DNA of 64,000 nucleotides from CAYUHK01 sp964475165 (GTDB lineage Bacteria; Verrucomicrobiota; Kiritimatiellia; JAAZAB01), in contig CAYYVN010000001.1 in the NCBI GenBank assembly GCA_964475165.1, positions 144,339 through 208,338 of the forward strand. The letters are read 5' to 3'. Positions within the stretch are counted from its first letter, which is position 1, and every line of letters starts with the position of its first letter. Below, piece by piece: positions 26,636-35,538 of the stretch. Below the pieces are notes generated by a model. The model was not told the origin of the DNA, made no database searches, and saw only the letters and a list, made by a program, of their open reading frames with translations. The translations under genes were made by a program, and so were the position numbers.

Positions 26636-27576
26636 GGGAATATAATCTCCACTGGCTGGCCCGGATGTAGGTCCGCTTCTGCCAGCGTTCGCGCCTCGAC
26701 CATGAAGACCAGTTTGGAGCGTGTTTCTTGACTGTAGATGATCGGCGGCGTGAACTCGGCTTCCAGCGAGATGTAGGAGATTTCCGCCGGAATATCGTTC
26801 GCGCGGCCGCTGCAGCGAAATTGGAGCGCTTGCCCAATGGTCAGCCGGCCCACGACCGTTTCCGGAACGAAGCAGCGGAGCTTGATGTTCTCCGGTGGCA
26901 ATAAGCGGATCACGGGCCGGCCCGCCGCCACCCATTCACCTGGCCGGTAGAGCGTATCGAATACGAGGCCGGCCACCGGCGCGGAGACGGTCTTTTGCCC
27001 CAGCCGCCATGCGGCCTGCTCAAGGGCCGCCTGCGCTGCGGATACTTGGGCCTTTTGTGCGGCGATCTGGTCGTCTCGCGCTGGTAGGGTAGCCACCACC
27101 TCCTGCCGCTCCAATTCCAGCACTCGCGCCCGGGCCGCGGCGGCAGTCGCTTGCGAGCGGTCCAGTTGCGCCTGGGCGATGCCCCCGGCGGCCAATTGCA
27201 GCGTATCGCGTTCGTGCTCGGCAACTGCCCTCTCGGATTCCGCCTGGGCCTGATCCAATTGGGCGCGGATGACCGCCAATTCTTGTGGCCGCTTGCCGAT
27301 TTCGAGATCCTGCAACTGCGCCCGGGCCGCCGCCAACTGCGCTTGCGCCTGCCGCAAGCCCGCCGCCTCTGCCTGCGCCTCCAGACTGAAGAGCGGTGCG
27401 CCGACCTCCACCGCAGTCCCTTTAATTGCGGATAGCCGCTCCAAACGGCCCGGTTCCGATGTCGCGACCTCAACAAACTCTCCCTCAACATATCCTTGGA
27501 AACTGCGCTGCGGCTGGCGATGGCAAGCGGTCAGCGCCAGCAGCAAGGCGAGGCTCCACAGGCTCAGTATTTTCAT
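26632..27576 (-). CDS. HlyD-family periplasmic adaptor (YbhG-like), lipoprotein
   Basis: 314 residues. Signal peptide with lipobox LTAC (residues 15-18). An N-terminal biotinyl-lipoyl-like half (GYVEGEFVEVATSEPGRLER), a long coiled-coil hairpin (~65-200, rich in Ala, Gln, Arg and Glu), then the second lipoyl half (VSAPVAGLVFDTLYRPGEWV) and a beta-barrel. It bridges the ABC-2 permease to the NodT channel. Its start overlaps the tetR stop (ATGA, 27573-27576) and its stop overlaps the ATPase start, so translation of the three is coupled. Confidence 0.92.
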   Translation of the reverse strand: MKILSLWSLALLLALTACHRQPQRSFQGYVEGEFVEVATSEPGRLERLSAIKGTAVEVGAPLFSLEAQAEAAGLRQAQAQLAAARAQLQDLEIGKRPQELAVIRAQLDQAQAESERAVAEHERDTLQLAAGGIAQAQLDRSQATAAAARARVLELERQEVVATLPARDDQIAAQKAQVSAAQAALEQAAWRLGQKTVSAPVAGLVFDTLYRPGEWVAAGRPVIRLLPPENIKLRCFVPETVVGRLTIGQALQFRCSGRANDIPAEISYISLEAEFTPPIIYSQETRSKLVFMVEARTLAEADLHPGQPVEIIFP

Positions 27577-28235
27577 GATGTCCTCCTTGTGCGGCGCGTC
27601 GGAGTGAGGGGGATGGATAGACCGTTCTTTAGCAGGGCCACCACATGCTGGCCCAGATCCTTTTTGCTGACCTTGCCGATGAGCGGGATCCGCGTCCAGC
27701 TTCTCGCCATAGATAGCGGCAAGAGTGTCAGGGCGATGATCGACATGAACAACAGTTGGGGCTTGATCTGCGGATTAATCCGTCCGGCACGCTGCTCCGC
27801 CACCAGGCCCTCCTTGAAGCGCGCCTGGATGCTCAAATCCACGCGGCGGATCAGTTTCTCTCGCATTGTACCGCCCTCGCTGAGCACCTCGCGCACCCAT
27901 AAAGGCGGCAGCCAAGGCATGCGGTCGGAGGCTTCGATGATGCGCCAGACCAGCCGCGCGATCAGTTTGGATGGCGATTCCGCCTCCGGGGCCAGCGCCC
28001 CGGCGACAAAAGCGATGAATTTGCCGATGAGCTGTTCCTCGACCACGGCATCCAACAGCTGGTCCTTGGTCTTGAAGTAGTAGTGCACCATGGCGGCCGT
28101 CACGCCCACCGGCCGGGCGATATCGGCCACGGTGGTCCCGGCCACACCCTGTGCCGCAAACAGTTGGACGGCTGTATCCAGCAGCCTGGCCCGGACATCC
28201 GCTGAAGCCTTAACGACAGTTGAACGTGTCTTCAT
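27573..28235 (-). CDS. TetR/AcrR-family transcriptional repressor of the efflux operon
   Basis: 220 residues. An N-terminal TetR helix-turn-helix occupies residues ~14-60 (RLLDTAVQLFAAQGVAGTTV and VTAAMVHYYFKTKDQLLDAV), followed by a variable all-helical ligand-binding domain like CecR/YbiH. It is the first gene of a five-gene run (tetR-hlyD-ATPase-permease-OMF) and has a perfect palindrome between its own -35 and -10 boxes, so autorepression of the operon with release by an exported compound is expected. The -10 box ends seven bases before the ATG, which would make the message leaderless. Confidence 0.92.
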   Translation of the reverse strand: MKTRSTVVKASADVRARLLDTAVQLFAAQGVAGTTVADIARPVGVTAAMVHYYFKTKDQLLDAVVEEQLIGKFIAFVAGALAPEAESPSKLIARLVWRIIEASDRMPWLPPLWVREVLSEGGTMREKLIRRVDLSIQARFKEGLVAEQRAGRINPQIKPQLLFMSIIALTLLPLSMARSWTRIPLIGKVSKKDLGQHVVALLKNGLSIPLTPTRRTRRTS

Positions 28236-28241
28236 GCCTGC

Positions 28242-28270
28242 ATTCTAATTAACTGGTTAATTAAATACAA
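28242..28270 (-). promoter_or_regulatory. Promoter of the tetR efflux operon
   Basis: Read on the minus strand: TTGTAT (28270-28265), 17-base spacer, TAGAAT (28247-28242). Only 6 bases lie between the -10 box and the tetR ATG at 28235, so the predicted start of transcription coincides with the ATG and no ribosome-binding site precedes it. Confidence 0.65.
28246..28263. promoter_or_regulatory. Palindromic operator for the TetR-family repressor
   Basis: taattaac-tg-gttaatta is an 18-base perfect inverted repeat (8-base arms, 2-base centre) filling the spacer of the tetR promoter and overlapping one edge of its -10 box. This is the usual place and size for a TetR-family operator; occupation would block RNA polymerase. 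Confidence 0.7.
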
Positions 28271-28421
28271 GCCTAAATATAGGACCCCAACAGGAGCTGG
28301 TCGGGGCGCCTGATCTTTTTGGGACGCTTAGGAAGGCCTGGGACTTTAAGGAGCGCGCGCCGAGGAGGATGCTTCCGCCCGGCATAGGGAGCGGGCCTTC
28401 GCCACCAGGCGTGGTATTGGA

Positions 28422-28496
28422 TGGTGGGCCGTACAGGATTTGAACCTGTGACTTCGACCGTGTGAGGATCGCACTCTCCCGCTGAGTTAACGGCCC
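28422..28496 (-). tRNA. tRNA-Val (anticodon CAC), CCA encoded
   Basis: On the minus strand the sequence folds into a complete cloverleaf: acceptor GGGCCGT/ACGGCCC (7 bp), D-stem ACTC/GAGT with loop AGCGGGA, anticodon stem CGATC/GGTCG with loop CTCACAC (anticodon CAC, Val), variable AAGTC, T-stem ACAGG/CCTGT with loop TTCAAAT, discriminator A and an encoded CCA end. It stands alone between murA and the tetR operon. Confidence 0.95.
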
Positions 28497-28512
28497 TTGC
28501 GAGTTGCCGAAT

Positions 28513-28542
28513 AGCATGGCGCAAATCCGAGTTGGCTGTCAA
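28513..28542 (-). promoter_or_regulatory. Likely promoter of tRNA-Val
   Basis: Minus strand: TTGACA at 28542-28537, an 18-base spacer and CATGCT (28518-28513) as a poor -10 box, 16 bases before the mature tRNA 5' end. The -35 is perfect; the -10 matches only at three positions. Confidence 0.45.
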
Positions 28543-28574
28543 GTTATGATTGGGGCTGGCCGTCGCCAGAGGAT

Positions 28575-29849
28575 TTATTTTTTACGCGTGATATCGGCAC
28601 CCAGGGCGCGCAGGCGTTGATCTACTTTTTCATAGCCGCGGTCGATCACCTGGGCATTCTCGATGATGCTCTGGCCTTTGGCGCACAGGGCCGCGATCAG
28701 CAAGGCCATGCCCGCGCGGATATCCGGGCTGGACATATGCAGGGCGCGCAGGCGTGTCGCGCCGGCCACCACCACGCGGTGTGGGTCGCAGAGGATGATA
28801 CGGGCTCCCATACTGATCAGGCGATCCACGAAGAATAAGCGGCTTTCAAACATTTTTTCGAAAAACAGCGTGGTGCCCTGGGCCTGGGTGCCGATCACAA
28901 TGGCCACGCTCAATAGATCCGAGGGGAAGGCCGGCCAGGGGCCATCCTCGATCTTGGGAATGGCCTGATCGAAGTCCGGCCGCACGCGCAGTGGATGATG
29001 GCCGGCTAAATGGAGGGCACCCTCCTGGAACTTGGGTCGCAAGCCCAGGGCACGCAGCGCTCCGAGGATGGGCGCCAGCAGTTCCGGGGTTGCCTGTTCA
29101 ATGATCAGCTCGCCCTGGGTCACAGCGGCGGCGGCCAGCAGGCTGCCGATTTCCACATGATCGGCCACCACGGTGTGCTGGGCGCCGTGCAGGCGCTCGA
29201 CCCCGACGATGCTGAGTCGATTGGTGCCGATGCCGCTGATCTGCGCCCCCATTTTATTCAGGAGCAGGCAGAGATCCTGCACATGCGGCTCACAGGCGGC
29301 ATTGAAAATAGTGGTTGGCCCGCGCGCCAAGACGGCTGCCATTAAAATATTTTCAGTGGCGGTTACGCTGGCTTCGTCCAATAGAAGATTGGCGCCCTGC
29401 AGTTGGCGTCGCCGGAAAAGATAGCGTTCATGGCCGCTGATCTCAATGCCCAGAGCTTGGAGCCCCAGAAAATGCGTATCCAGGCGCCGCCTGCCGATCA
29501 CATCCCCGCCGGGCGGATACAGGATGGCCCGGCCATGGCGGGCGGCCAGGGGCCCGGCGAAGAGGATCGAAGAGCGCACGCGTTCGCAAAGCTCCCGGCT
29601 CAGCTGGCGTTTGCGCACGCCGGCGGCGCAGAGGCGCAGGCTGTGTCCTCTGAGGGCCACAGCGACCCCGAGGGTGCGCAGGATTTCCAGCATGCTGTAA
29701 ACATCCTCGATCAACGGGATGTTATTCAAGGTCAGCGTTTCATCGGTGAGCAAACAAGCCGCTAACATGGGCAGCGCAGCGTTTTTATTGCCCGCCGGCC
29801 GAAAGGTGCCGCGCAGCTGCCGTTGGCCCTGGATGATGAAGCGCGCCAT
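28575..29849 (-). CDS. murA: UDP-N-acetylglucosamine 1-carboxyvinyltransferase, Cys-to-Asp variant
   Basis: First committed step of peptidoglycan synthesis: transfers enolpyruvate from PEP to UDP-GlcNAc in the cytoplasm. 424 residues, normal length. GNKNAALP with K22 is the substrate-binding start, and the two-domain repeats of the EPT fold run throughout. The mobile active-site loop reads PPGGDVIGRRRLDTH: the catalytic Cys (C115 in E. coli, in PGGC.IG) is Asp here (D116). Asp is a natural functional replacement known from Mycobacterium, Chlamydia and Borrelia MurA and makes the enzyme insensitive to fosfomycin. It follows transketolase by two bases on the minus strand. Confidence 0.95.
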   Translation of the reverse strand: MARFIIQGQRQLRGTFRPAGNKNAALPMLAACLLTDETLTLNNIPLIEDVYSMLEILRTLGVAVALRGHSLRLCAAGVRKRQLSRELCERVRSSILFAGPLAARHGRAILYPPGGDVIGRRRLDTHFLGLQALGIEISGHERYLFRRRQLQGANLLLDEASVTATENILMAAVLARGPTTIFNAACEPHVQDLCLLLNKMGAQISGIGTNRLSIVGVERLHGAQHTVVADHVEIGSLLAAAAVTQGELIIEQATPELLAPILGALRALGLRPKFQEGALHLAGHHPLRVRPDFDQAIPKIEDGPWPAFPSDLLSVAIVIGTQAQGTTLFFEKMFESRLFFVDRLISMGARIILCDPHRVVVAGATRLRALHMSSPDIRAGMALLIAALCAKGQSIIENAQVIDRGYEKVDQRLRALGADITRKK

Positions 29850-29851
29850 AG

Positions 29852-31843
29852 TTAGCCCAGCATTTCCTTGGCGATCCGCACGATATTGGCGGTGGTGAAC
29901 CCAAATTCCTGGGCCAGCACTTTATAGGGCGCGGAGGCGCCAAAATGGTCCAGGCCATGAATGCGCCCCTGCGCGCCGGCATATTTTTCCCAGCCCATAC
30001 TGGAGCCAGCTTCGATGACCAAGCGTTTTTTACAATAGGGCGGCAAGACGGAGCGTTTGATCTTCTCGGGCTGCTGCTCGAATAATTCCCAAGAGGGCAT
30101 GCTCACCACGCGCACGATCAAGGCGCTATCTTTGGCCAGTTCTCGGGCTGCTTCCAGGGCCAGCGCCACCTCGGAACCAGTGGCGATCAAGATCAACTGC
30201 GGCCGGCCTTTGGCGCTCTGCCAGAGCACATAGGCGCCCTGCTCCAGCTTGTTGGCTTTGGGAAACTGGGTGCGGTCCAACACCGGCATATTCTGGCGTG
30301 TGAGCAGGATGGCCGTGGGGCCGTTGGTATTTTTGAGGGCGGCGATCCAGGCCGCGCCGGTTTCGGTGGGATCCGCCGGGCGCAGCACTGTTATGCCCGG
30401 CAGCAGACGCAAGCTGGCGATATGTTCCACCGGCTGATGGGTGGGACCATCCTCGCCCACATAGAAGCTATCGTGGGTGAGCACATAAATCACCGGTAAT
30501 TTCATCATACAGGCCAAACGAATCGCCGGTTTGAAATAATCGGTGAAGACAAAGAAGGTGGCGCCATAGACCCTTAAGCCGCCGTGCAGGGCCATGCCAT
30601 TGAGGATGGCGCCCATGCCATGCTCGCGGACGCCGAAATGCAAGTTGCGGCCCTGGAAAGCGCGCGGCGCAATGGATCCCTGGCCCTCCATATATGTGCG
30701 CGTGCTGGGCGCCAGATCAGCCGAGCCCCCCACCAAATAGGGGATGGAGCCGGCCAGCGCCTGCAGAACGCTATGGGAGGCATTGCGGGTGGCCTGCGGT
30801 TTGGCCGGATCAAACTTGGGCAAGCAAGCTTCCAGCTTATCGGGCAGCTGGAGCAGGTGGGCTGCATCCCAGGCGCGCGCCTGCTGCGGGTGCGCGGCGC
30901 GATATTGATTGAAGGTGGCGGTCCACTCATCAAACATTGTTTGCAGGGCCTGGCGCCGCGCATTGAACAGCGCGCACACTTCGTCGGGTATAAAGAAGGT
31001 TTGCTCGGGTGGGAACCCCAGATTTTTTTTGGTGGCGGCCACCTCAGCGGCGCCCAAGGGCGCGCCATGGGTTGCGGCCTGGCCGGCCAGATTAGGGCTG
31101 CCCTGGCCGATGCAGGTATGGCCGATGATCAGGGTGGGCCGGCTGGTTTCCTGGCGGGCCTGGGTTAAGATCTGATCCAGGGCAGCGCAATCATGCCCAT
31201 CCACTTCCAGCACATTCCAATGATAGCCCTCGAAGCGCCGGCGCACATCGTCGCTATAGGCCAGGTTGGTGGCACCCTCGATGGTGATATGGTTATTATC
31301 ATAGAATAAAATCAGTTTGTGCAGTCCGAGATGTCCGGCCAGGGCAAAGGCCTCGTGCGAGACGCCCTCCATCAAATCGCCATCGCTGCAAATGCCATAG
31401 GTGTAATGATCCACGATCTGGGCCTCAGGGCGATTGAAACGCTCCGCCAGCATGGCTTCGGCCAGGGCCATACCCACCGCATTGCCGCAGCCCTGGCCCA
31501 AGGGGCCGGTGCTGGTTTCCACCCCGGGCGTGACAGCGTATTCCGGATGGCCCGCCGTGCGGCTGCCCCATTGCCGGAAGGCTTGCAGGTCAGCGAGGGT
31601 CAAATCATAGCCGGCCAGGTGCAGGAGACTGTAAAGCAGCATGGAACCATGCCCGGGCGACAACACGAAACGGTCGCGATCCGGCCAGGCGGGATTGGCC
31701 GGGCAATGTTTGAGGTGTTTCAGGAAAAGCACCGCCGCGAAGTCGGCCGTGCCCATGGGCATGCCGGGATGCCCGGAATTAGCGGCTTGCACGCCATCAA
31801 CGGCAAGCAGGCGGATGGTATTAGCTGCGAGCGTAAAGTTCAT
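29852..31843 (-). CDS. tkt: Transketolase
   Basis: ThDP-dependent transfer of two-carbon units in the pentose phosphate pathway. 663 residues, the standard length, from ATG 31843 with AGGAGACC upstream. Residues ~22-35 (NSGHPGMPMG), the SPGHGSMLLYSLLHL block, TGPLGQG, the ThDP motif GDGDLMEGVSHEAFALAGHL (here CSDGDLMEG) with DNNHITIEG, the FGVREHGMGAI motif and the C-terminal GASAPYKVL are all present. It heads a two-gene minus-strand transcript with murA. Confidence 0.96.
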   Translation of the reverse strand: MNFTLAANTIRLLAVDGVQAANSGHPGMPMGTADFAAVLFLKHLKHCPANPAWPDRDRFVLSPGHGSMLLYSLLHLAGYDLTLADLQAFRQWGSRTAGHPEYAVTPGVETSTGPLGQGCGNAVGMALAEAMLAERFNRPEAQIVDHYTYGICSDGDLMEGVSHEAFALAGHLGLHKLILFYDNNHITIEGATNLAYSDDVRRRFEGYHWNVLEVDGHDCAALDQILTQARQETSRPTLIIGHTCIGQGSPNLAGQAATHGAPLGAAEVAATKKNLGFPPEQTFFIPDEVCALFNARRQALQTMFDEWTATFNQYRAAHPQQARAWDAAHLLQLPDKLEACLPKFDPAKPQATRNASHSVLQALAGSIPYLVGGSADLAPSTRTYMEGQGSIAPRAFQGRNLHFGVREHGMGAILNGMALHGGLRVYGATFFVFTDYFKPAIRLACMMKLPVIYVLTHDSFYVGEDGPTHQPVEHIASLRLLPGITVLRPADPTETGAAWIAALKNTNGPTAILLTRQNMPVLDRTQFPKANKLEQGAYVLWQSAKGRPQLILIATGSEVALALEAARELAKDSALIVRVVSMPSWELFEQQPEKIKRSVLPPYCKKRLVIEAGSSMGWEKYAGAQGRIHGLDHFGASAPYKVLAQEFGFTTANIVRIAKEMLG

Positions 31844-32037
31844 ATTGGTCTCCTGCTAAGCTTTCGATCAGTCCTTGGCCAAACGCAGTGGGCGGGTCTT
31901 AAACGCCTCAGCGGGCAGAAGCAATCTAGGGCCTCCAGGGTTGCTTGTAAAGATTCTTGTTGATTTTCTGATGGGTGATCATTAATGTTCCGTCCAATCG
32001 TGCGGATTATTCAAGCCACGCTTCCTGATATCATGCT

Positions 32038-33231
32038 ATGAAGATTCTAGTGATTAATGCCGGCAGCTCTTCGGTTAAATTTACGCTCTATGATACCGCC
32101 GGCGAAGAGATGCTCGCCAAGGGCTTAATCGAACGGATCAACACTCCCCATGCGCACCTTTGCTATCTTAATCACCGGGGCCAGAAAAGCACCAAGGATG
32201 TCTCGGCTAATTCTTACGAGGCGGCGATTTCCCTGGCCTGCTTGGAGCTGATTGATGCCGAGAGCGGCGTGGTCGATAACCTGATGGAAATCAACGCCAT
32301 CGGTCACCGGGTCGTGCATGGCGGCGCGACGATTTCGGATGCGGTGCGTATCACCCCGGCCATCAAGCAGGTCATCCTGGATTGCTATGCGCTGGCGCCC
32401 CTGCATAATCCTCCGAATTATGAGGCGATTGAGGCCTGCGAGCATCTCTTTCCTCAGGTGCCCATGGTGGCCGTGTTTGATACGGCCTTTCATCAGACCA
32501 TGCCGCCGGCCGCCTATACTTATGCCATTCCTTATGAGCTCGCGCAAAAAAACCAAATCCGGCGCTATGGGTTCCATGGTACCTCCCATCATTATGTGGC
32601 CCTGACCGCCGCCGAGCTGCTGGCGCGCCCCCTGACGGAACTGAAGATCATCACCGCGCATCTGGGCAACGGCAGCAGTGTGACGGCCATTGATCGCGGG
32701 GCAGTTCGCGATACCAGCATGGGGCTGACGCCTCTCGAGGGCTTGGTGATGGGCACGCGCTGCGGGGATATTGATCCGGCGGTGGTGATCTTTCTGCGGC
32801 GGGCCGGCTATAGCATCGATGAGATTGATAAACTGCTCAATAAAGCCAGCGGCCTTTTGGGGGTGAGCGGGATCGGCAGCAATGACATGCGCGACATCCT
32901 CAACGCCATTGATAATAAAAATGAACAGGCCCGCCTGGCGTTGGAGGTATTTGTGCATCGGCTCGTGAAATATATCGGGGCCTATGCCGCGCTCTTGAAC
33001 GGGGTGGATGCCTTGGTTTTCACGGCGGGGATAGGAGAAAATGTGCCGCGCGTGCGCGCGATGGCGTGTGAGTCGCTCGGGTTTCTGGGGGTCCAGCTGG
33101 ATCCCATCAAAAATAAAGCCAATGAGCGGATTATCTCTCGTGCCGGCGCGCCGGTGCAAGTGCTGGTGATTCCCACCAACGAAGAGCTGATGATCGCCCG
33201 CGAAACTTACGATATTTTAATGGACCAATAG
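32038..33231 (+). CDS. ackA: Acetate kinase
   Basis: 397 residues. Converts acetyl phosphate and ADP to acetate and ATP, the energy-conserving end of fermentation. VINAGSSSVKF at the start, HRVVHGG, FHGTSHHYV, AHLGNGSSVTAI and GIGENVPRVR are the ASKHA-fold signature blocks. It is divergent from tkt and 40 bases upstream of pta, so the two form the standard acetate operon. The start has no clear ribosome-binding site (TGATATCATGCT precedes it). Confidence 0.96.
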   Translation: MKILVINAGSSSVKFTLYDTAGEEMLAKGLIERINTPHAHLCYLNHRGQKSTKDVSANSYEAAISLACLELIDAESGVVDNLMEINAIGHRVVHGGATISDAVRITPAIKQVILDCYALAPLHNPPNYEAIEACEHLFPQVPMVAVFDTAFHQTMPPAAYTYAIPYELAQKNQIRRYGFHGTSHHYVALTAAELLARPLTELKIITAHLGNGSSVTAIDRGAVRDTSMGLTPLEGLVMGTRCGDIDPAVVIFLRRAGYSIDEIDKLLNKASGLLGVSGIGSNDMRDILNAIDNKNEQARLALEVFVHRLVKYIGAYAALLNGVDALVFTAGIGENVPRVRAMACESLGFLGVQLDPIKNKANERIISRAGAPVQVLVIPTNEELMIARETYDILMDQ

Positions 33232-33271
33232 CCGGGCTGGATCGCCTTCCGCCCAGAAGCTTGTAGAGAGG

Positions 33272-34300
33272 ATGAGCATGGCCGAAAAGGTGTTGGCAAG
33301 AATCAGGCGCCAAGCGCGCGCCCTGGGGCATAAAATCTGTCTGACCGAAAGCGACGACCTGCGCAATCTGCAGGCGGCTATTAAGTTGGTGCAAACCGGT
33401 TACGCCCAACCCATCCTGGTGGGCAATGCCTCAGCCATCACGACCCTGGCGCGCACGAACCAGCTGGACCTGACCGGCGTTGAGATCGCCGATACAACCA
33501 CCCATCCCCGGCGCGACGCCTATGTGGCCCTGCTGGTCGAGCTGCGTAAAAACAAGGGGCTCACCAGCAGTCAGGCCCAGGCCTGGCTGCAGGATACCTG
33601 CGTCTTCGCGGCGGCCATGGTATGTGCCGGCGATGCGCATGGCTATGTGGCCGGTGGCGGCAATCCCCAGGGATACAATCATGACACGGCCTCCAAGACC
33701 CGGCCAGCCTTGCAGCTGTTCGGCACCGCTCCCGGCATCAAGATTGCCTCTTCCTATTTTATCATGCAGATGCCGGATACGCGCTGGGGCTATAACGGCG
33801 CCTTGTTTTATGCCGACTGCGGCTTGAATATCAATCCCAATCCCGATCAATTGGCGGAGATCGCTGTGACCACGGCCCGCACCTATGCCAGCTTGACCGG
33901 TGACGAGCCGCGCGTGGGTATGATCAGCTGCTCCACCAAGGGCTCAGCCAAGAATCCAATCATAGATAAAGTCATTCTGGCTACGGCCAAGGCCCAGGCC
34001 CTGGCGCCCGATTTGCTGATCGATGGCGAGTTTCAGTTCGATGCCGCCGTGATAGCGGAGGTCGGTGCCAGTAAAGCGCCGGGATCGCGCATCGCCGGGC
34101 GCTGTAATGTTTTGATCTTTCCGGATCTGAATTGCGGCAATACCATCTATAAAGCCACCGAGCGCCTGGCCGGCGCCACGGCCATCGGCCCGCTCATGCA
34201 GGGGTTGCGCCGGCCCTTCAATGATGTCTCACGCGGTTGTTCCGTGGATGATATCGTGGATAGCGCCGCGATGGCCGCGATCACCGCTTGGACCGATTGA
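33272..34300 (+). CDS. pta: Phosphate acetyltransferase
   Basis: 342 residues from ATG 33272 (ATG 33278 is better spaced from the upstream AGAGAGG). Converts acetyl-CoA and phosphate to acetyl phosphate, feeding AckA. It is the short form, a PTA/PTB domain only, without the N-terminal regulatory domain of enterobacterial Pta. LTESDDLRNLQAA near the start, AGDAHGYVAGG, SYFIMQMPDTRWGYNGALFYADCG and the C-terminal VLIFPDLNCGNTIYKATERLAGA and GPLMQGL blocks are diagnostic. Confidence 0.94.
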   Translation: MSMAEKVLARIRRQARALGHKICLTESDDLRNLQAAIKLVQTGYAQPILVGNASAITTLARTNQLDLTGVEIADTTTHPRRDAYVALLVELRKNKGLTSSQAQAWLQDTCVFAAAMVCAGDAHGYVAGGGNPQGYNHDTASKTRPALQLFGTAPGIKIASSYFIMQMPDTRWGYNGALFYADCGLNINPNPDQLAEIAVTTARTYASLTGDEPRVGMISCSTKGSAKNPIIDKVILATAKAQALAPDLLIDGEFQFDAAVIAEVGASKAPGSRIAGRCNVLIFPDLNCGNTIYKATERLAGATAIGPLMQGLRRPFNDVSRGCSVDDIVDSAAMAAITAWTD

Positions 34301-34325
34301 GCCGGTCAACAGAGCACGCCTGGGT

Positions 34326-35426
34326 TCAGAGGATCAGCATGCAATCCCCGTAGCTGTAGAAACGGTATTGTTCGCGAATGGCGGTGGCATAGGCGTGGCG
34401 GATCAAATCTCGGCCAGCAAAAGCGCTCACCATCATTAAGAGCGTGGATTGCGGCAGATGGAAATTGGTCAGCATAGCCTGCACCACGCCAAAATTATAG
34501 GGCGGATAAATGAAGAGACGGCTGCGCCCTTGCGCCGCCCGGAGATCACCGTTGGCGGCCACCACTGTTTCCAGAACGCGCGTCACCGTGCTGCCCACGG
34601 CGATGACCCGCCCCGCACCTTGGCGTGTCGCCTGGATCCGCTGCGCGGCCCCGGCGGAAATTTCATAGCGTTCCGCTTCCATACGATGAGCGGCCACCTT
34701 CTCGGTTGTCACCGGTTGGAAGGTTCCCGGCCCGACATGTAAAGTCACCGCGACCTGCTCGATGCCCCGGGTTTGCAGGCGCCGCAGAAGTGCGGCGCTG
34801 AAATGTAAGCCGGCGGTGGGCGCCGCAATGGCGCCGGGTGCGCGGGCATAGATCGTTTGATAACGGGCTCGATCCAGCTGGCGTTGCTGCTCAGCGACGG
34901 CCCGCCGGGGGCGCTTGATGTAAGGGGGCAGCGGCATCGTGCCGACCCGCTCCAGAATATCCAGGAGCGGTTGCGCATGCTGCAGCCGCAGGAGGGCTCG
35001 CCCCTGGCCCAGCTCAGAGATGACCTCCGCCCGGATCAGGCCAGCGGCCAGTTCCAGCCAGGTGCCGGCCCTCGGAAAGCGCGAGGCTTTCAGCAAAGCC
35101 TCCCAGGTGCTACTCAGCCTTAGGGGCCGCCCTGATGGATCAGCGCTCCGAGGTAGAGCAGAGCTGCGCTCTTCAATCAGGAGCACTTCAACCTGACCGC
35201 CACTGGCCAGCTTATGTCCATATAAACGCGCCGGAAAAACCCGCGTATCATTGACCACCAATAGATCGCCCGGCAGCAGTAGGGATGGCAAATCCCTGAC
35301 GCGGTGATGGGCCAGGGAACCCCGCGCGCGATCGATAACCATCATGCGCGCCGCCGTGCGCCTGGCGGGTGGCTGTTGGGCGATGAGTTCCGGCGGTAAA
35401 AGGTAATTAAAATCCGCGGTGCGCAT
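34326..35426 (-). CDS. queA: S-adenosylmethionine:tRNA ribosyltransferase-isomerase
   Basis: 366 residues. Transfers and isomerises the ribose of AdoMet onto 7-aminomethyl-7-deazaguanine in tRNA, giving epoxyqueuosine. FNYLLPPELIAQQP at the start, LLPGDLLVVNDTRVFPARLYG, LPPYIKR, the YQTIYARAPGAIAAPTAGLHF block, VTLHVGPGTFQPV and the C-terminal NFHLPQSTLLMMVSAFAGRD are all characteristic. It is convergent with pta (25 bases apart) and divergent from the prepilin gene. Confidence 0.96.
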   Translation of the reverse strand: MRTADFNYLLPPELIAQQPPARRTAARMMVIDRARGSLAHHRVRDLPSLLLPGDLLVVNDTRVFPARLYGHKLASGGQVEVLLIEERSSALPRSADPSGRPLRLSSTWEALLKASRFPRAGTWLELAAGLIRAEVISELGQGRALLRLQHAQPLLDILERVGTMPLPPYIKRPRRAVAEQQRQLDRARYQTIYARAPGAIAAPTAGLHFSAALLRRLQTRGIEQVAVTLHVGPGTFQPVTTEKVAAHRMEAERYEISAGAAQRIQATRQGAGRVIAVGSTVTRVLETVVAANGDLRAAQGRSRLFIYPPYNFGVVQAMLTNFHLPQSTLLMMVSAFAGRDLIRHAYATAIREQYRFYSYGDCMLIL

Positions 35427-35448
35427 GAGTGATTTCTTGAAAAATCCA

Positions 35449-35478
35449 TTGACTTTGAGAGCTGGTTATGCGTATATA
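35449..35478 (+). promoter_or_regulatory. Promoter of the DUF1559-like prepilin gene
   Basis: TTGACT (35449-35454), 18-base spacer, TATATA (35473-35478; TATATT two bases further is an alternative). A leader of about 55 bases ends in AGAGGAG eight bases before the prepilin ATG at 35539. Confidence 0.6.
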
Positions 35479-35538
35479 TTCCAACTCGAAGCATTATCAC
35501 CAAGAAACAGCCGCGGTCAATACAGAGGAGATTTTACC

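Noticed and set aside
28257..28542. Open frames covering the tRNA and its flanks
   Set aside because: They run through the tRNA-Val cloverleaf and the TetR operator and have no family similarity.
32125..33159. Long minus-strand open frame inside ackA
   Set aside because: Antisense to a full-length acetate kinase; His- and Arg-rich translation typical of a shadow frame.
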